A stretch of 64,000 nt of DNA, taken from the NCBI RefSeq assembly GCF_047511655.1, contig NC_133390.1:157663583-157727582 (forward strand). Reading direction: 5' to 3'. A program made the translations under genes and the position numbers. Source of the DNA: Castor canadensis. Its lineage: Eukaryota; Chordata; Mammalia; Rodentia; Castoridae. Positions 36,101-43,231 of this stretch are shown one piece after another. The notes beneath the pieces were generated by a model, which did not search any database, was not told the origin of the DNA, and saw nothing but the letters and a program-made list of their open reading frames with translations. The stretch's first letter is position 1. Each line of letters begins with the position of its first letter.

Positions 36101-37437
36101 AAGCTCAAGAGGTAGTAAGAAAACTCTGAAGTCTACTTCAGGGCTGAGTGCTGAGTGGCCCTGAGAACACACCCAGTTTCCCCAATTCCCAGCCCATCTG
36201 TGAGGAGACAGGTCAGGGAAGACAAAACAAGCACAGAGAGAGGACAAAGGCGGGAGTAACACAGCCACCTCCCTGCTCTTCACCTGTCCTGGTTCCCTAA
36301 CAGGAGACTTTTTATTTTTGCATTTTGGTTTTGGTTTTTTGTTTGTTTTTCAGTGGGACTGGGGTTTGAACTCAGGACTTTATGCTTCTGACAGGTGACT
36401 TTGTAGAAGAGATCCATTTTGCTTAAACTCCTTTAAAAGTCTTTGTTAACCAGGGTACCAGTGGCTCACCCCTGTAATCCTAGCTACTCAGGAGACAGAG
36501 ATCAGTAAGACTGCGGTTCGAAGCCAGCCCGGGCAAACAGTGCATGAGACCCTATCTCAAAAAAAAACCATCACAAAAAAAAAAAAAAAAAAAAAAAGGG
36601 CTGATGGAGTGAGTGGCTCAAGGTGTAGGCCTTCAGTTCAAGCCCCAGTACCACAAAAAATAAATAAAAAGTCTTTGTTAAAAGATAAATATTATTAGTA
36701 AAAGGAACAAAGATTATTTCTCCATTGGAAGAAGTGAGAGAAAATTTGAGCACATCTGTGGATATTTGGTCTTAGAAAGAAAGCTTAGCAGGGGACCCTG
36801 GGAAGGAGTTTTGTTTGGTCTCTGAGGATGAAAATAAGTGTCAAAAGATAAGCCTGTGTCTTAAGCAGTAGAGGGAGACCACCCCTGGCTAGGCTGGGCA
36901 GGAAAATGTATCTTATGCACCCTTGTTTCCTGTCCCCATCACTCATGAGTAGTGTCCTGCTTTGCAGATGAAGGACATTCAGAAAGGGGGTATGTATTTC
37001 TCAAGGTTAAGCAGGTAGCAAGAGAGGCAGGAGCTAAGTGGCTCCACTGCCACTGTTCTGTGCAGGTGACAAATGACAGATGACATCCCTACCCCTCAAG
37101 ATCCCAGCAACCACTAACTGATGCCTGTGTCTTACAGAACTGTTGGAACTGTGGCCGCAAGGCCAGCGAGACATGCAGTGGCTGCAATATTGCACGATAC
37201 TGCGGTTCTTTCTGCCAGCACAAGGACTGGGAGCGGCACCACCGCCTCTGTGGCCAGACCCTGCATGGCCAGAGTCCCCACAGCCAGAGCCGGCCACTGC
37301 TTCCTGGAGGGAGGAGCTCCTCAGCCAGGTCGGCTGACTGCAGTGTGCCCAGTCCAGCCTTGGACAAGACCTCAGCCACCACCTCGCGTTCCTCAACACC
37401 TGCCTCTGTGACAGCCATTGATGCCAATGGACTCTGA
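636..37437 (+). CDS. CBFA2T2: CBFA2T2 (MTGR1), 3' portion of gene, nine coding exons
   Basis: Transcriptional corepressor of the ETO/MTG family, a nuclear scaffold that recruits SIN3, NCoR/SMRT and histone deacetylases and forms oligomers. Exons: 636-877, 8579-8668, 13238-13419, 15415-15668, 18653-18738, 22815-23010, 29006-29074, 31427-31617, 37138-37437. All have GT-AG borders and matching phases, giving about 535 residues ending in a stop. The full-length human protein is about 604 residues, so roughly the first 70 lie upstream of the window. Domains in order: NHR1/TAFH (exons 1-3 here), NHR2 oligomerisation helix ([17 protein letters not shown], spanning the exon 5/6 join), NHR3 coiled helix (exon 8) and NHR4 MYND zinc finger (exon 9, [16 protein letters not shown]). 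The paralogues RUNX1T1 and CBFA2T3 are the alternatives. The C-terminus and the downstream NECAB3/C20orf144/ACTL10 synteny favour CBFA2T2. No frameshift or stop was seen. Confidence 0.96.
2640..3190 (-). mobile_element. Old L1 3'-end fragment, antisense
   Basis: Plus-strand wording such as 'tatattccattctatgtata', 'tttatccattcattcat' and 'aataatgcacctatgaacat' is the reverse complement of the L1 ORF2 C-terminal/3' region. It is heavily diverged, and the boundaries are uncertain. Confidence 0.55.
4765..4980 (+). mobile_element. Composite SINE (B1/7SL-like left half + tRNA-like right half)
   Basis: The left half (ggctcacacctataatcctagctactcagg...) joins through an A-rich linker (catcacaaaaaaa) to a tRNA-like half (gggctggtggagtagcacaagcagtagg...gagttcgaaatccc). 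Pol III A- and B-box-like sequences are visible. The pattern recurs throughout the window and resembles the B1-dID type described from several rodents. Confidence 0.75.
5275..5480 (+). mobile_element. Composite SINE
   Basis: Same architecture as the copy at 4765, with a B1-like half ending 'gagaccccatctctaaaataacc', then a tRNA-like half and a caacaacaataac tail. It is diverged. Confidence 0.7.
6465..6725 (+). mobile_element. L2-like LINE fragment
   Basis: The stretch resembles the ancient L2 3' end: 'gacacttccacaaagccttcc' followed later by 'gtctgttttcccacttaact'. It is degenerate and non-coding. The call is from memory of the L2 consensus. Confidence 0.5.
8579..8668 (+). CDS. CBFA2T2: CBFA2T2 coding exon: middle of NHR1/TAFH
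   Basis: This 90-bp exon (30 codons, phase 0 at both ends) lies between cttttcag and gtaatt. It reads [20 protein letters not shown] and ends FVIPFLK. It carries the TAFH surface that in the family contacts E-protein and corepressor peptides. Because it is symmetric, skipping would stay in frame but break NHR1. Confidence 0.95.
10885..10970 (+). repeat. Compound microsatellite (TC)n-(CA)n
   Basis: About 18 TC units are followed, after ttctcacata, by about 20 CA units with interruptions. It is probably highly polymorphic. Confidence 0.95.
12080..12151 (+). repeat. (CA)n microsatellite grown from a SINE tail
   Basis: About 36 uninterrupted AC units begin directly at the 3' end of a tRNA-type SINE ('...cctcagtacc' then acacac). 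Confidence 0.95.
13238..13419 (+). CDS. CBFA2T2: CBFA2T2 coding exon: end of NHR1
   Basis: This 182-bp exon lies between ttttccag and gtgagt. It reads [19 protein letters not shown] and then [11 protein letters not shown], and closes [11 protein letters not shown] with a split Arg codon (AG|G) completed by the next exon. The tail after NHR1 is Ser/Pro-rich linker. Confidence 0.95.
13690..14604 (+). mobile_element. Decayed LTR of an endogenous retrovirus-like element, family not assigned
   Basis: It contains segments typical of one old mammalian LTR family: 'ggctcacagaactcaggga', 'ggaagcttcattacatggg', 'tggccaactggtggtcaac', 'gggactgaaagtctcagtc'. No coding capacity is visible. A T/TTTG-rich insertion interrupts it near 13985-14015. 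A second copy in the same orientation lies at 23500-24080. Confidence 0.5.
15091..15160 (+). repeat. GA-rich low-complexity tract after SINE
   Basis: A run of gaaa/ggga/gaga units starts at the tail of a B1-like SINE. Purine only. Confidence 0.85.
15415..15668 (+). CDS. CBFA2T2: CBFA2T2 coding exon: Pro/Ser-rich linker between NHR1 and NHR2
   Basis: This 254-bp exon lies between ttatgcag and gtaagt. It begins [20 protein letters not shown], continues through a proline-rich stretch ([20 protein letters not shown]) and ends ERHHNL plus the first base of a Ser codon. Linker of this kind is predicted to be disordered. Confidence 0.95.
16053..16170 (+). mobile_element. B1-like SINE
   Basis: A typical 7SL-derived opening (caggcatggtggtacgtgcc, then aatcccagtact) ends in 'gagacactgtctcc' and an A-run. 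Monomeric. Confidence 0.8.
16990..17215 (+). mobile_element. Composite SINE with AAAT-rich tail
   Basis: A B1-like half (ggtgtgatggtacatgcct...) and a tRNA-like half (gggctagagttatggctcaa...gttcaaaccccagcacc) end in repeated aaat units to about 17227. Confidence 0.75.
18653..18738 (+). CDS. CBFA2T2: CBFA2T2 coding exon: start of NHR2
   Basis: This 86-bp exon lies between ttctaatag and gtaaga. It reads [20 protein letters not shown] and then DEWKHLDH, in phase with both neighbours. The [13 protein letters not shown] segment is the family hallmark leading into the NHR2 amphipathic oligomerisation helix. Confidence 0.95.
19786..19819 (+). repeat. (CTC)n trinucleotide repeat
   Basis: About 11 CTC/TCC units are flanked by T-rich and C-rich sequence. 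Confidence 0.9.
20379..20977 (-). mobile_element. MER2/Tigger-like DNA transposon remnant, split by a SINE
   Basis: The stretch starts 'gttggctctctgtatccaca' and ends 'ggatattgaaggcgacttta', which are approximate inverted complements, as expected of terminal inverted repeats. Internal 'agggacttgagtatttgtga' and 'gggtcctggaagcaatccc' fit the Tigger/MER2 non-autonomous family. The family name is from memory. A SINE interrupts it at 20660-20892. Confidence 0.6.
20660..20892 (+). mobile_element. Composite SINE with 10-bp target duplication
   Basis: The B1-like and tRNA-like halves are followed by an A-run. agggacttga is found on both sides, at 20650-20659 and 20893-20902, marking retrotransposition into the MER2-like element. 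Confidence 0.85.
20979..22592 (+). mobile_element. 5'-truncated L1 retrotransposon with perfect target duplication
   Basis: The insert 20994-22577 is flanked by identical 15-bp copies of aattagaatgtgtaa (20979-20993 and 22578-22592). It encodes the C-terminal part of L1 ORF2 in one frame from about 20995 to the stop at 22081-22083, including the Cys-rich [15 protein letters not shown] segment. The frame is broken by a single TAG at 21268-21270. The 3'UTR has a G-rich stretch (22457-22520) and ends aataataaaag plus poly(A). It lacks ORF1 and the endonuclease and RT domains, so it is immobile. Low divergence and an intact duplication suggest a fairly recent insertion. Confidence 0.93.
21268..21270 (+). 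other. In-frame nonsense codon in the L1 ORF2 remnant
   Basis: TAG falls in otherwise continuous ORF2 reading (…NETPAA* then [15 protein letters not shown]…). It is one substitution from the sense codon usual at this position in L1 ORF2. Confidence 0.75.
22815..23010 (+). CDS. CBFA2T2: CBFA2T2 coding exon: NHR2 oligomerisation helix
   Basis: This 196-bp exon lies between ctggttcag and gtaagg. It reads [39 protein letters not shown] and a less conserved Ser/Asn tail. NHR2 forms the tetramer of MTG proteins. The exon starts 222 bp after the L1 target duplication at 22578-22592. Confidence 0.95.
23500..24080 (+). mobile_element. Second decayed LTR copy, same family as 13690-14604
   Basis: It shares the order 'gcagtagacacca', 'gtcagatccca', 'gtggctcacaaagtgcagctg', 'accagtttattattaaggat' and 'gtcctttggggttttatgga'. 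It is non-coding, truncated at the 3' side, and in the same orientation as the first copy. Confidence 0.5.
25135..25265 (+). mobile_element. Possible DNA-transposon scrap
   Basis: 'agggtgaccatactttctga', 'caacagtcctgatttatacc' and 'ataattattactagtg' resemble an old mammalian DNA transposon. A related phrase ('cagggtgaccatgttcctct') occurs near 56066. The family is not assigned. Confidence 0.35.
27109..27174 (+). repeat. Compound tetranucleotide repeat (GATA/GGTA/GACA)
   Basis: Runs of gata, then ggta, then gaca begin right at the 3' end of a composite SINE (cagtactcta|gatagata). Confidence 0.92.
27900..27945 (+). repeat. Compound tetranucleotide repeat (TAGG/GATG/GATA)
   Basis: Tetranucleotide runs follow the end of a tRNA-type SINE ('ccccagcaccatgataaat'). 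Confidence 0.9.
28010..28445 (-). mobile_element. Cluster of antisense SINEs
   Basis: Three tRNA-like halves (each with the antisense 'tttgaactca...ccacttgag' signature, near 28060-28135, 28165-28240 and 28245-28315) are followed by an antisense B1-like half ending 'aggcatgtgccaccagtgcc'. This suggests one composite copy plus later insertions. Confidence 0.7.
28677..28953 (+). mobile_element. Poly(A)-tailed retro-insertion of unidentified origin with target duplication
   Basis: A 277-bp segment ending in a run of A is flanked by aaagaaaacccctgatta at 28659-28676 and 28954-28971. Duplication plus poly(A) is the signature of L1-driven retrotransposition. The body (containing a short CA run, 'tatcatacttaaaactttta') matches nothing I recognise and lacks SINE promoter boxes. 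No AATAAA is seen before the A-run. Confidence 0.75.
29006..29074 (+). CDS. CBFA2T2: CBFA2T2 coding exon: short symmetric exon before NHR3
   Basis: This 69-bp exon lies between tttatttcag and gtatgt. It reads [20 protein letters not shown] and then KKT. Both junctions split the codon after its first base, so the exon can be skipped without losing frame. A poly(A)-tailed insertion with duplicated target ends 52 bp upstream (see 28677-28953). Confidence 0.94.
29075..31426 (+). other. CBFA2T2 intron, 2.4 kb
   Basis: tRNA-type SINEs + at 29430-29515, 29525-29615 and 29730-29815, and antisense at about 30185-30285. 30290-31426 shows no recognisable feature apart from the splice acceptor. Confidence 0.7.
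31427..31617 (+). CDS. CBFA2T2: CBFA2T2 coding exon: NHR3 coiled helix
   Basis: This 191-bp exon follows cttctag and reads [39 protein letters not shown] and then [20 protein letters not shown] plus E. It is a long charged helix known as NHR3. The donor is gtcaga, weaker than those of the other exons. Read-through would add a short tail and a stop, losing the MYND finger. Confidence 0.94.
33040..33295 (-). pseudogene. Processed retrocopy (3' end of an unidentified mRNA), antisense
   Basis: It is flanked by a 14-bp duplication, agagcatgagttct, at 33026-33039 and 33296-33309. On the minus strand the insert ends in AATAAA (aaataaatgtctcagcc) followed directly by poly(A), as expected of a reverse-transcribed, polyadenylated mRNA. 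It is 5'-truncated to about 240 bp plus tail, so probably mostly 3'UTR. The parent gene was not identified. Confidence 0.8.
36440..36660 (+). mobile_element. Composite SINE
   Basis: A well-preserved B1-like half (ccagtggctcacccctgtaa...) is joined by long A-runs (36558-36597) to a tRNA-like half (gggctgatggagtgagtggc...caagccccagtacc). Confidence 0.8.
37138..37437 (+). CDS. CBFA2T2: CBFA2T2 last coding exon: NHR4 MYND zinc finger and C-terminus
   Basis: After cttacag the exon encodes [38 protein letters not shown] and a Ser-rich tail ending [10 protein letters not shown], with TGA at 37435-37437. The Cys/His spacing (CxxC, CxxC, CxxxC, HxxxC) is the MYND pattern. In MTG proteins this domain binds the PPxLI motifs of SMRT/NCoR. 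Confidence 0.96.
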   Translation, partial: NCWNCGRKASETCSGCNIARYCGSFCQHKDWERHHRLCGQTLHGQSPHSQSRPLLPGGRSSSARSADCSVPSPALDKTSATTSRSSTPASVTAIDANGL

Positions 37438-38062
37438 GCCCCAGACCGCCCCCATCCTGTTGGCTACTCTGAGCAGCAGAACCCTTGAAACAGGGATTTG
37501 GCTATTGGAACAAGTAGCTGTTGGATCATCAGCAAGAAATGAAGTGACAGCAGGCAGCAACCAAGCAGTGCCCCCCAGCCTTCTTGGAACTTGCCGAGTA
37601 CCCATGGAAGAACTAATGTGCCATTCTCTGCACATCGGCAGTGACCAGAGCGCCTCCTCCATGGCTTTCCTTGTGTGTTCCTTTCCCAGTTGAAGCTGGC
37701 TTAGCCAGCCCCGTCTCAGTGCAGACCACCAGCTTCCCCCATCTCCTTGCATCAGCAGACTGCGAATGTGCCCACCAGGTTGGCAGCTACTCACCCACAC
37801 ACTATCTCCTACTCCATCTACAGTCTTCACAGGGCAGAGGGCTGAAGACTGGCAACAGACTGAGACCCCTCCTCCCTCCACCTCTGAACAGTTACTCAAA
37901 CCTCATGTCCACCCTCAGCAGGTGACACTGATTGACTTCACAGGGACTTGGGTAGACAAAAAGCAGTACTCAGGACTCCCTCCTCAGCCCTCCTGTTCAG
38001 ACTTGTTAAGATGCTCAGAAATAACAGGATAGAAGTCACCTCTTCACTAGAGCACCCATAAC

Positions 38063-38083
38063 AATAAAAAGGAAATCAATAAA
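38063..38083 (+). terminator. Proximal CBFA2T2 poly(A) signals (two AATAAA)
   Basis: AATAAA occurs at 38063-38068 and 38078-38083, about 630 bp after the stop codon. Use here would give a short 3'UTR isoform. This is sequence-based only. Confidence 0.5.
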
Positions 38084-39464
38084 TCTTTCCAGACATCACA
38101 GATTATTTTGGACAAGAGTTTCCAACCCAGCTGGCTCCTTTAGTTTGGAACCCTTTTTTTTTTCTCTCATGTGATTTTGCTTGTGCAGAAAATAGTTTCC
38201 AACGCTTGGATTGGGCTGAGAGAAAATGAGACTCCATTGTGTTGGTCTTTTCTCTCTGAGCATGTTGGACAGACTAGTATCAAATTACTGAGTGGATTAT
38301 CTCTTGAAATGCAGAACCTTCTGCCACTTCTCAACTATTTGCACAGTCGTTTTGTTTTATATCCTTTTATTTCTCAGACCACGCATGCCCAGATTGCTGT
38401 GGGTATCATCTGACATGAACTCTGTCACAGTAGAATGTTAGTAGAACCTCCTGCCCATCTTGTCTGAGCAGCTCTTCTGGACCTGAAGGAATTCTTCACA
38501 CTTCTGGTTCATAGCATCATACCTGCTACATGAGTTCATTATCAGGTGCACAATCTCAGTCCCCCTTCTCGTGTCATCTGTTTCATGCCTTTGCTCTGAG
38601 CTCAGAAAGGTTTTGTGAAGTGTGGAAACCATTTGGGAAAGTCTGACCAATTTTTCTTCCTGTCTACAGGGAATTTTCCCTGCTTATCTAGCTTTCCAAA
38701 CAAGGATATCACCCTGTACCCGTTTCAGAGTACTAAGCACTGCACATACCTTCTATGCTGCCATCAGGTTATGTTGGGAGCCCAAGGCCCTGTTACTCCC
38801 ATTGGCCACCTCTGAACCTCCAGCAGCTTACTGCCTCATGGGACCAGTTGGGGTGAGTTGGTTGGCCTTGCTCCTGCTGGCTGTTTTAAAGCCATGGTCA
38901 GCTTACCACCTGTGTACACTAACTGAGTCTGATGTAAAGGCCCTTGGCCTCGTGAAGGAAAGGGATATCTATGCATGGCATTGTCGTTGCGTACAGTTTA
39001 GCTTACTTTAAGAACTTCAGGTCCCTACTTTACCTCAACCAAGAATTTCTAGTCTTCAAAGCTTGGTACAAGGTAACTTAAAAACACCTAGATTCCCATC
39101 ATATAAAGTAAGGTAAACCCAGAGAAAGCACTGGTAATCATGTTATTTCAACATGGAGCACAGAAAACCCACTGCCTAGTACAGTCTGGCCTGGCCCCAC
39201 CCCATCAGCCTCCTGTCATCTACTACCCAGGTTGTAGTCAATCCTCAGGCAGCACTGGCCCATATTTCTCTAAGATGTGGCCTATAAATCTGTTATCTCA
39301 AGAGTGTCTCGTGTATACACTGGCTCTTTTCCTTGGCTTACTGTTTCTTCATTGATAGGTTGGATACACGGATAAACACTTAAGCAGGTTTTTCAAATAT
39401 TCACTGGCCACATGAGTAGCCAGGGTAACTGCCATTTTCTACTGGTTGGAATAAAAAGTCAAAA

Positions 39465-39600
39465 CTGCCAGGCGTGGAAATGACTGCCTGGAATCCCAGC
39501 ACACTGGAAGCTGAGACAGCAGAATCATGAGTTTGAGCCCACAATGGGCTACATAGCAAGACCCTGTCTTAAGAAAAAACAAACAAACAAACAAAAACCT
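39465..39600 (+). mobile_element. B1-like SINE in CBFA2T2 3'UTR
   Basis: 'aactgccaggcgtggaaatg...aatcccagcacactgg...gctacatagcaagaccctgtc' with a (caaa)n tail. If the distal poly(A) site is used, this lies within mature mRNA. Confidence 0.75.
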
Positions 39601-41737
39601 TATCAGGACTCAAGGACAATTTCTACAGCAAAAGTCTTAGGTGCAGGTTCTGGCCTGCTAAACTACTTGGCTCCTGTGATCCACAGAGGTTCATCTGCAA
39701 ACCTGGGTAGAACTATCCATCATAATTCACTTCAGTTCCCAGACAGTGAAAGCACTGTCTTGATTCTGGTCATTGTCACACATAAAGCATCTGCTAGAAA
39801 TTCCTGTTCTCATTTAAGGAGTCCTTTTTCCACCACCTTTCTGAAATTCCGAAGGAGGAACAGCACCTAGAGTGAGGTGGGCGCCTGGGGGCGGGGATGG
39901 CAGGAGCAAGTCCAGCCTCCTTAGTCTCCATTCTCTGCTCAAACCACCCCAATGTTTGGAGGTAGACAGGGAGGCTCCCCACTCTAGGATTAGAGAGAAG
40001 TACCCATAGGGTCAGGGTGATCAGAGGCCTGGCCTCAAAAGTTCAAGTGGGGCTGGGTGGTGGTACGCAGTATAGTGGGTCATTCACAAGCTCTTTGACG
40101 TTACCTTAGAAACCAAGCAGACAGCATTTCTAGAGAGTGAGCCAGTGCTCAGCATCACCTGCTGAGGGACACCAATGAGTGATGGGACTTCAGTCCTTTG
40201 AGGATTAATTACAGGGACTAGAGGCCACAAAGACGGCAATAGTGGGAGCCATCTTTAAATTCCCTTCAGTTGTCCTCTGGATCCCCACTCCCCTCCACCC
40301 TTCTGCTTCATCCAGTGCTGAAAAAGACTCGGTATGAAGTTGTTTAACTACACCTGCTCAGGAATTGGCAGTCTACTCTGTAAGATGTGTGTCTTCTCTC
40401 ACAGTGTTCTGCATCTTAGCAGATTTGCTCACAGTTAGGTAGGGTGAGGGTACAGATTGCGTGGCTCTTTCCTGAGGTGTAGCCGAGTTTTGTGTCTGCC
40501 TTGGATCTACAAGTGCAAACAGCACAGCAGCCCTTCATAGCCCTGCACCTAGTATGGCAGTTGCTCTTTGCCATGTGGACTCCTTTGCCCATCAGGGCCT
40601 GTTGGTCCACCAGGAGCTCATCACTGCTTGGTTTCAACTTGAGCAGAAAATGCTTTATATAGCCCTATCACATACTCACAGAGGGTGTAGACATTCTGGA
40701 AGATACTTCAGCAAATGTTTAAGGGTTCAGCAATACTATTGGAACCATAGTGGATGCTCCAGAGAGAAAGCATAAAAAACGACCAGATGGCCGTTTGTCC
40801 TGGAAACTATAGAAGAAATTATGGGTTGAATAAATCACTACAAATAGGACACATCTTGGAGGCTTTCTTCAAAACTGGACTAGAACCAAGGTTTCCAGGC
40901 TCCTAGGTCAGATCAAGCCAGCTTCTTCGCTCTTTTTTAGCTATTTACAGAGAACTGGGTGGTGGCATGTTTGAACCAAATGTGAGAAAGCTAGAAGAAC
41001 CTGGACTGTTCCAGCATGGGCCAGATGGCCAGCTGTCAAAGAAGAGCCCTGCCCCAGCTGGGTAGGGAGTTGGACAGCTGCTCAGCAGAGCCCTCTGACT
41101 CATAAAACCAAAACCCTTGACTATCTGCCTCTGTCCCATGCGTTGACATGCGCACTTCCAAAGATGCTGGAGCAGGTCAATGGGTCCCATCCTGAACCAG
41201 AGAGAGTTGAGGGGCCTGAAGGTGGGCCTTGCATTCCTCACCTCCCACTCCACAGCCTAGAAGGTGGCACTTCCCACACAGACCCTGTCTGGTCAGGCCT
41301 CCAACTGCCCAGTGTATACTCCCATTGATGCTTATACCAAATAGGGCATGTTTGGCTAGTGTCTGTCAGGGACAGCCCATCCCTGCCGACAAGGGACAGT
41401 TGGCAGAGAAGCAGCAGTAAGCATTGGGTGAATGCTTGTAAGGCCTGTTGGGCCACGAGGCCTTCATTCCAAGTTCCTGATGAGGCTACAAAGGCTGTGT
41501 CCATAAAAGAAAGCCAATAATGTAAATAAATAGAAAACTAAGTCTCCAGGTGTGGTTTTCAATGGGGCTGATGAATGTGAAGCCGCCTACGGGTGCATCA
41601 GTCTGGGTTCTCTGTGCTTTGTCATCTTACTCTTGTAGGAACTTTTGTTACTTAACTGTGCATAACTTATTTAATGTACTGTATAAATGAACCAAAACTG
41701 TTAAATATGTATTTAGTTTGTTCTACTTAAAGTAGTC

Positions 41738-41743
41738 AATAAA
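41738..41743 (+). terminator. Distal CBFA2T2 poly(A) signal
   Basis: AATAAA sits in an AT-rich, apparently unique segment with T-rich sequence just downstream (ttattccttttc). This is the likely main 3' end, about 4.3 kb after the stop. Repeat-rich intergenic DNA follows. Confidence 0.6.
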
Positions 41744-43120
41744 AAAGTTATATTCCTTTTCTGACTCAAGCTAGAGTGGGCCTGGGAAGGCCATGTGTTA
41801 ACTGCGGTGGTATAAACATCATAGTGACCTGCCACCAGGCTTCTGTGTCCCTACCCCATAGTTCCCAAATCTTTGGGGGCAGGGGGGAGAGGGCTCTAAC
41901 CATTCTTGAAATAGTCTAAAGAGCATGGTGGGAGGGTTGGAGGCTGCCTTGGAGCCTCATTGGGTCTACTGCTTATGCTGTCCAGAGAGGTTGCAGTCAA
42001 GTGCAATGAAAAACGGACACTCCTGGCTCCTGTTCTCTTCACCATTAAGTGATCTTTTAGTACAGAAAGCTCAACTGCAGAAAGTTTAAAAATATAGGGG
42101 ACTAGTATTTTTTTCTATTAAGTCATGTATTTCTTTATAAAATTTTAACACTAATATTAACATCTCTGCACTTTTGAATATTCATTTATGTCCTTTTTGC
42201 ACCAATGTTAAATCATAAGTAATTTCACATTTATTTGCTTAATGGTTGCATAATTTAATCGAGGCCATAGTTTTCTTAACTCAGCCTCCTTTTGGGCAGC
42301 TGGACTGCTTTCAGGTCTTCCAGCATGACTTACAAAGTCATCATCTTCCTTCATGTGCCTCATTTCCCTAGGACAGGTTTCCCAGGTGGGATTTCTGGTA
42401 CTGCACACCTTCCTTGTATTCTGGAAACACATTTATGCTACTTTCCCTGGAAGTCCACCAGCCTACAGTACCTTTAACATGGTGGCACTTTGCATTGCCA
42501 CGGCTCTGAGGTTGGTATGGCCATGCCTGAGCACACCTGTGTGTGAAGTCGGGCATCAGTCACCTACTAGCCTGGGAGCTGAGCCCTGGTCCCAGCCTCA
42601 CTCCCGTCACCTGAATACCCATCTCTAGCTTCTGTAGACCCACTTTTGCCCGGCACCATGCCCGTTGAGCCTGTTGGCACCATCAACTTCCCAATCCCCC
42701 ACAATGCAAACTGGAGTATTGCTTACTAGATCTGGGGTAGTGGGAAGGGCTTACCTTATCCCCTGGGGGCAAGATGGGGACTTAGTCCTATGTTGTTTGA
42801 TGCAGGTGGTGCCAACTACCCACCTTTCTCAGTCCACTGCAGTTCACTACCTAGAGCAACGCCTGGGTCCCAGCCATGTGGCTGTCAGCCTAGTACAAGC
42901 GCTCCTTGTTGGTGTACAGGGTATTTTCCATAGAAAGGACGGGCTGAAAGTTTTTTCATTACCTCAAAACCCCCAGGGCCTCACACTTGCTAGGTAGATG
43001 CTCTACCACTTGAGCTACTCTGATGGTCCTTTTTTGTGTTGGATATTTTCAAGGTAGGGTCTTGTAGCCTTGCACTAGTGGCTCACACCTGTAATGTAAT
43101 CCTAGCTACTCAAGCAGAGA

Positions 43121-43231
43121 GCAGGGGGGAGAAATGAACCAAGCCTTGTATGCACATATGAATAATAAAAGAAAAAGAAAACAAAAAAAAAAAAAAACCC
43201 TGATTTCAAAGGACTCACAAAAAAAAAAAAA
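43121..43231 (+). mobile_element. Very short L1 3'-end stub with two poly(A) runs
   Basis: 43121-43180 matches the terminal about 60 bp of the L1 at 20994-22577 ('gaaatgaaccaagccttgta', 'tgcacatatgaataataaaa'). It is followed by poly(A), about 21 bp of different sequence (43198-43218) and a second A-run. It interrupts a composite SINE ('caagcagaga' | 'gatcaggagg'). The target duplication is too short to define. Confidence 0.75.

Larger units (their letters stand above)
31618..37137 (+). other. CBFA2T2 intron, 5.5 kb
   Basis: tRNA-type SINE + 31690-31760; MIR-like + 31930-32070; antisense tRNA-type SINEs 32425-32520, 32885-32970, 33400-33490, 33700-33790, 34505-34590 and 36335-36400; antisense B1-like 32755-32870 and 34825-34945; retrocopy 33040-33295; antisense composite 33955-34195; MIR-like antisense about 35460-35600; composite + 36440-36660. 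34965-35450 and 35600-36330 show nothing recognisable. Confidence 0.7.
37438..41765 (+). other. CBFA2T2: CBFA2T2 3' untranslated region
   Basis: This non-coding stretch runs from the stop codon to the distal poly(A) signal at 41738-41743. The end is inferred: the AT-rich segment around 41640-41760 looks like a conserved distal UTR end, and no gene or other terminator lies between. It holds a B1-type SINE (about 39465-39600), and the rest is largely unique sequence. Small open frames on either strand here show no recognisable protein. Confidence 0.65.

Noticed and set aside
37393..37899. 168-codon minus-strand frame at the CBFA2T2 stop region
   Set aside because: Antisense to the 3' end and UTR, no homology seen, no splice or poly(A) context.
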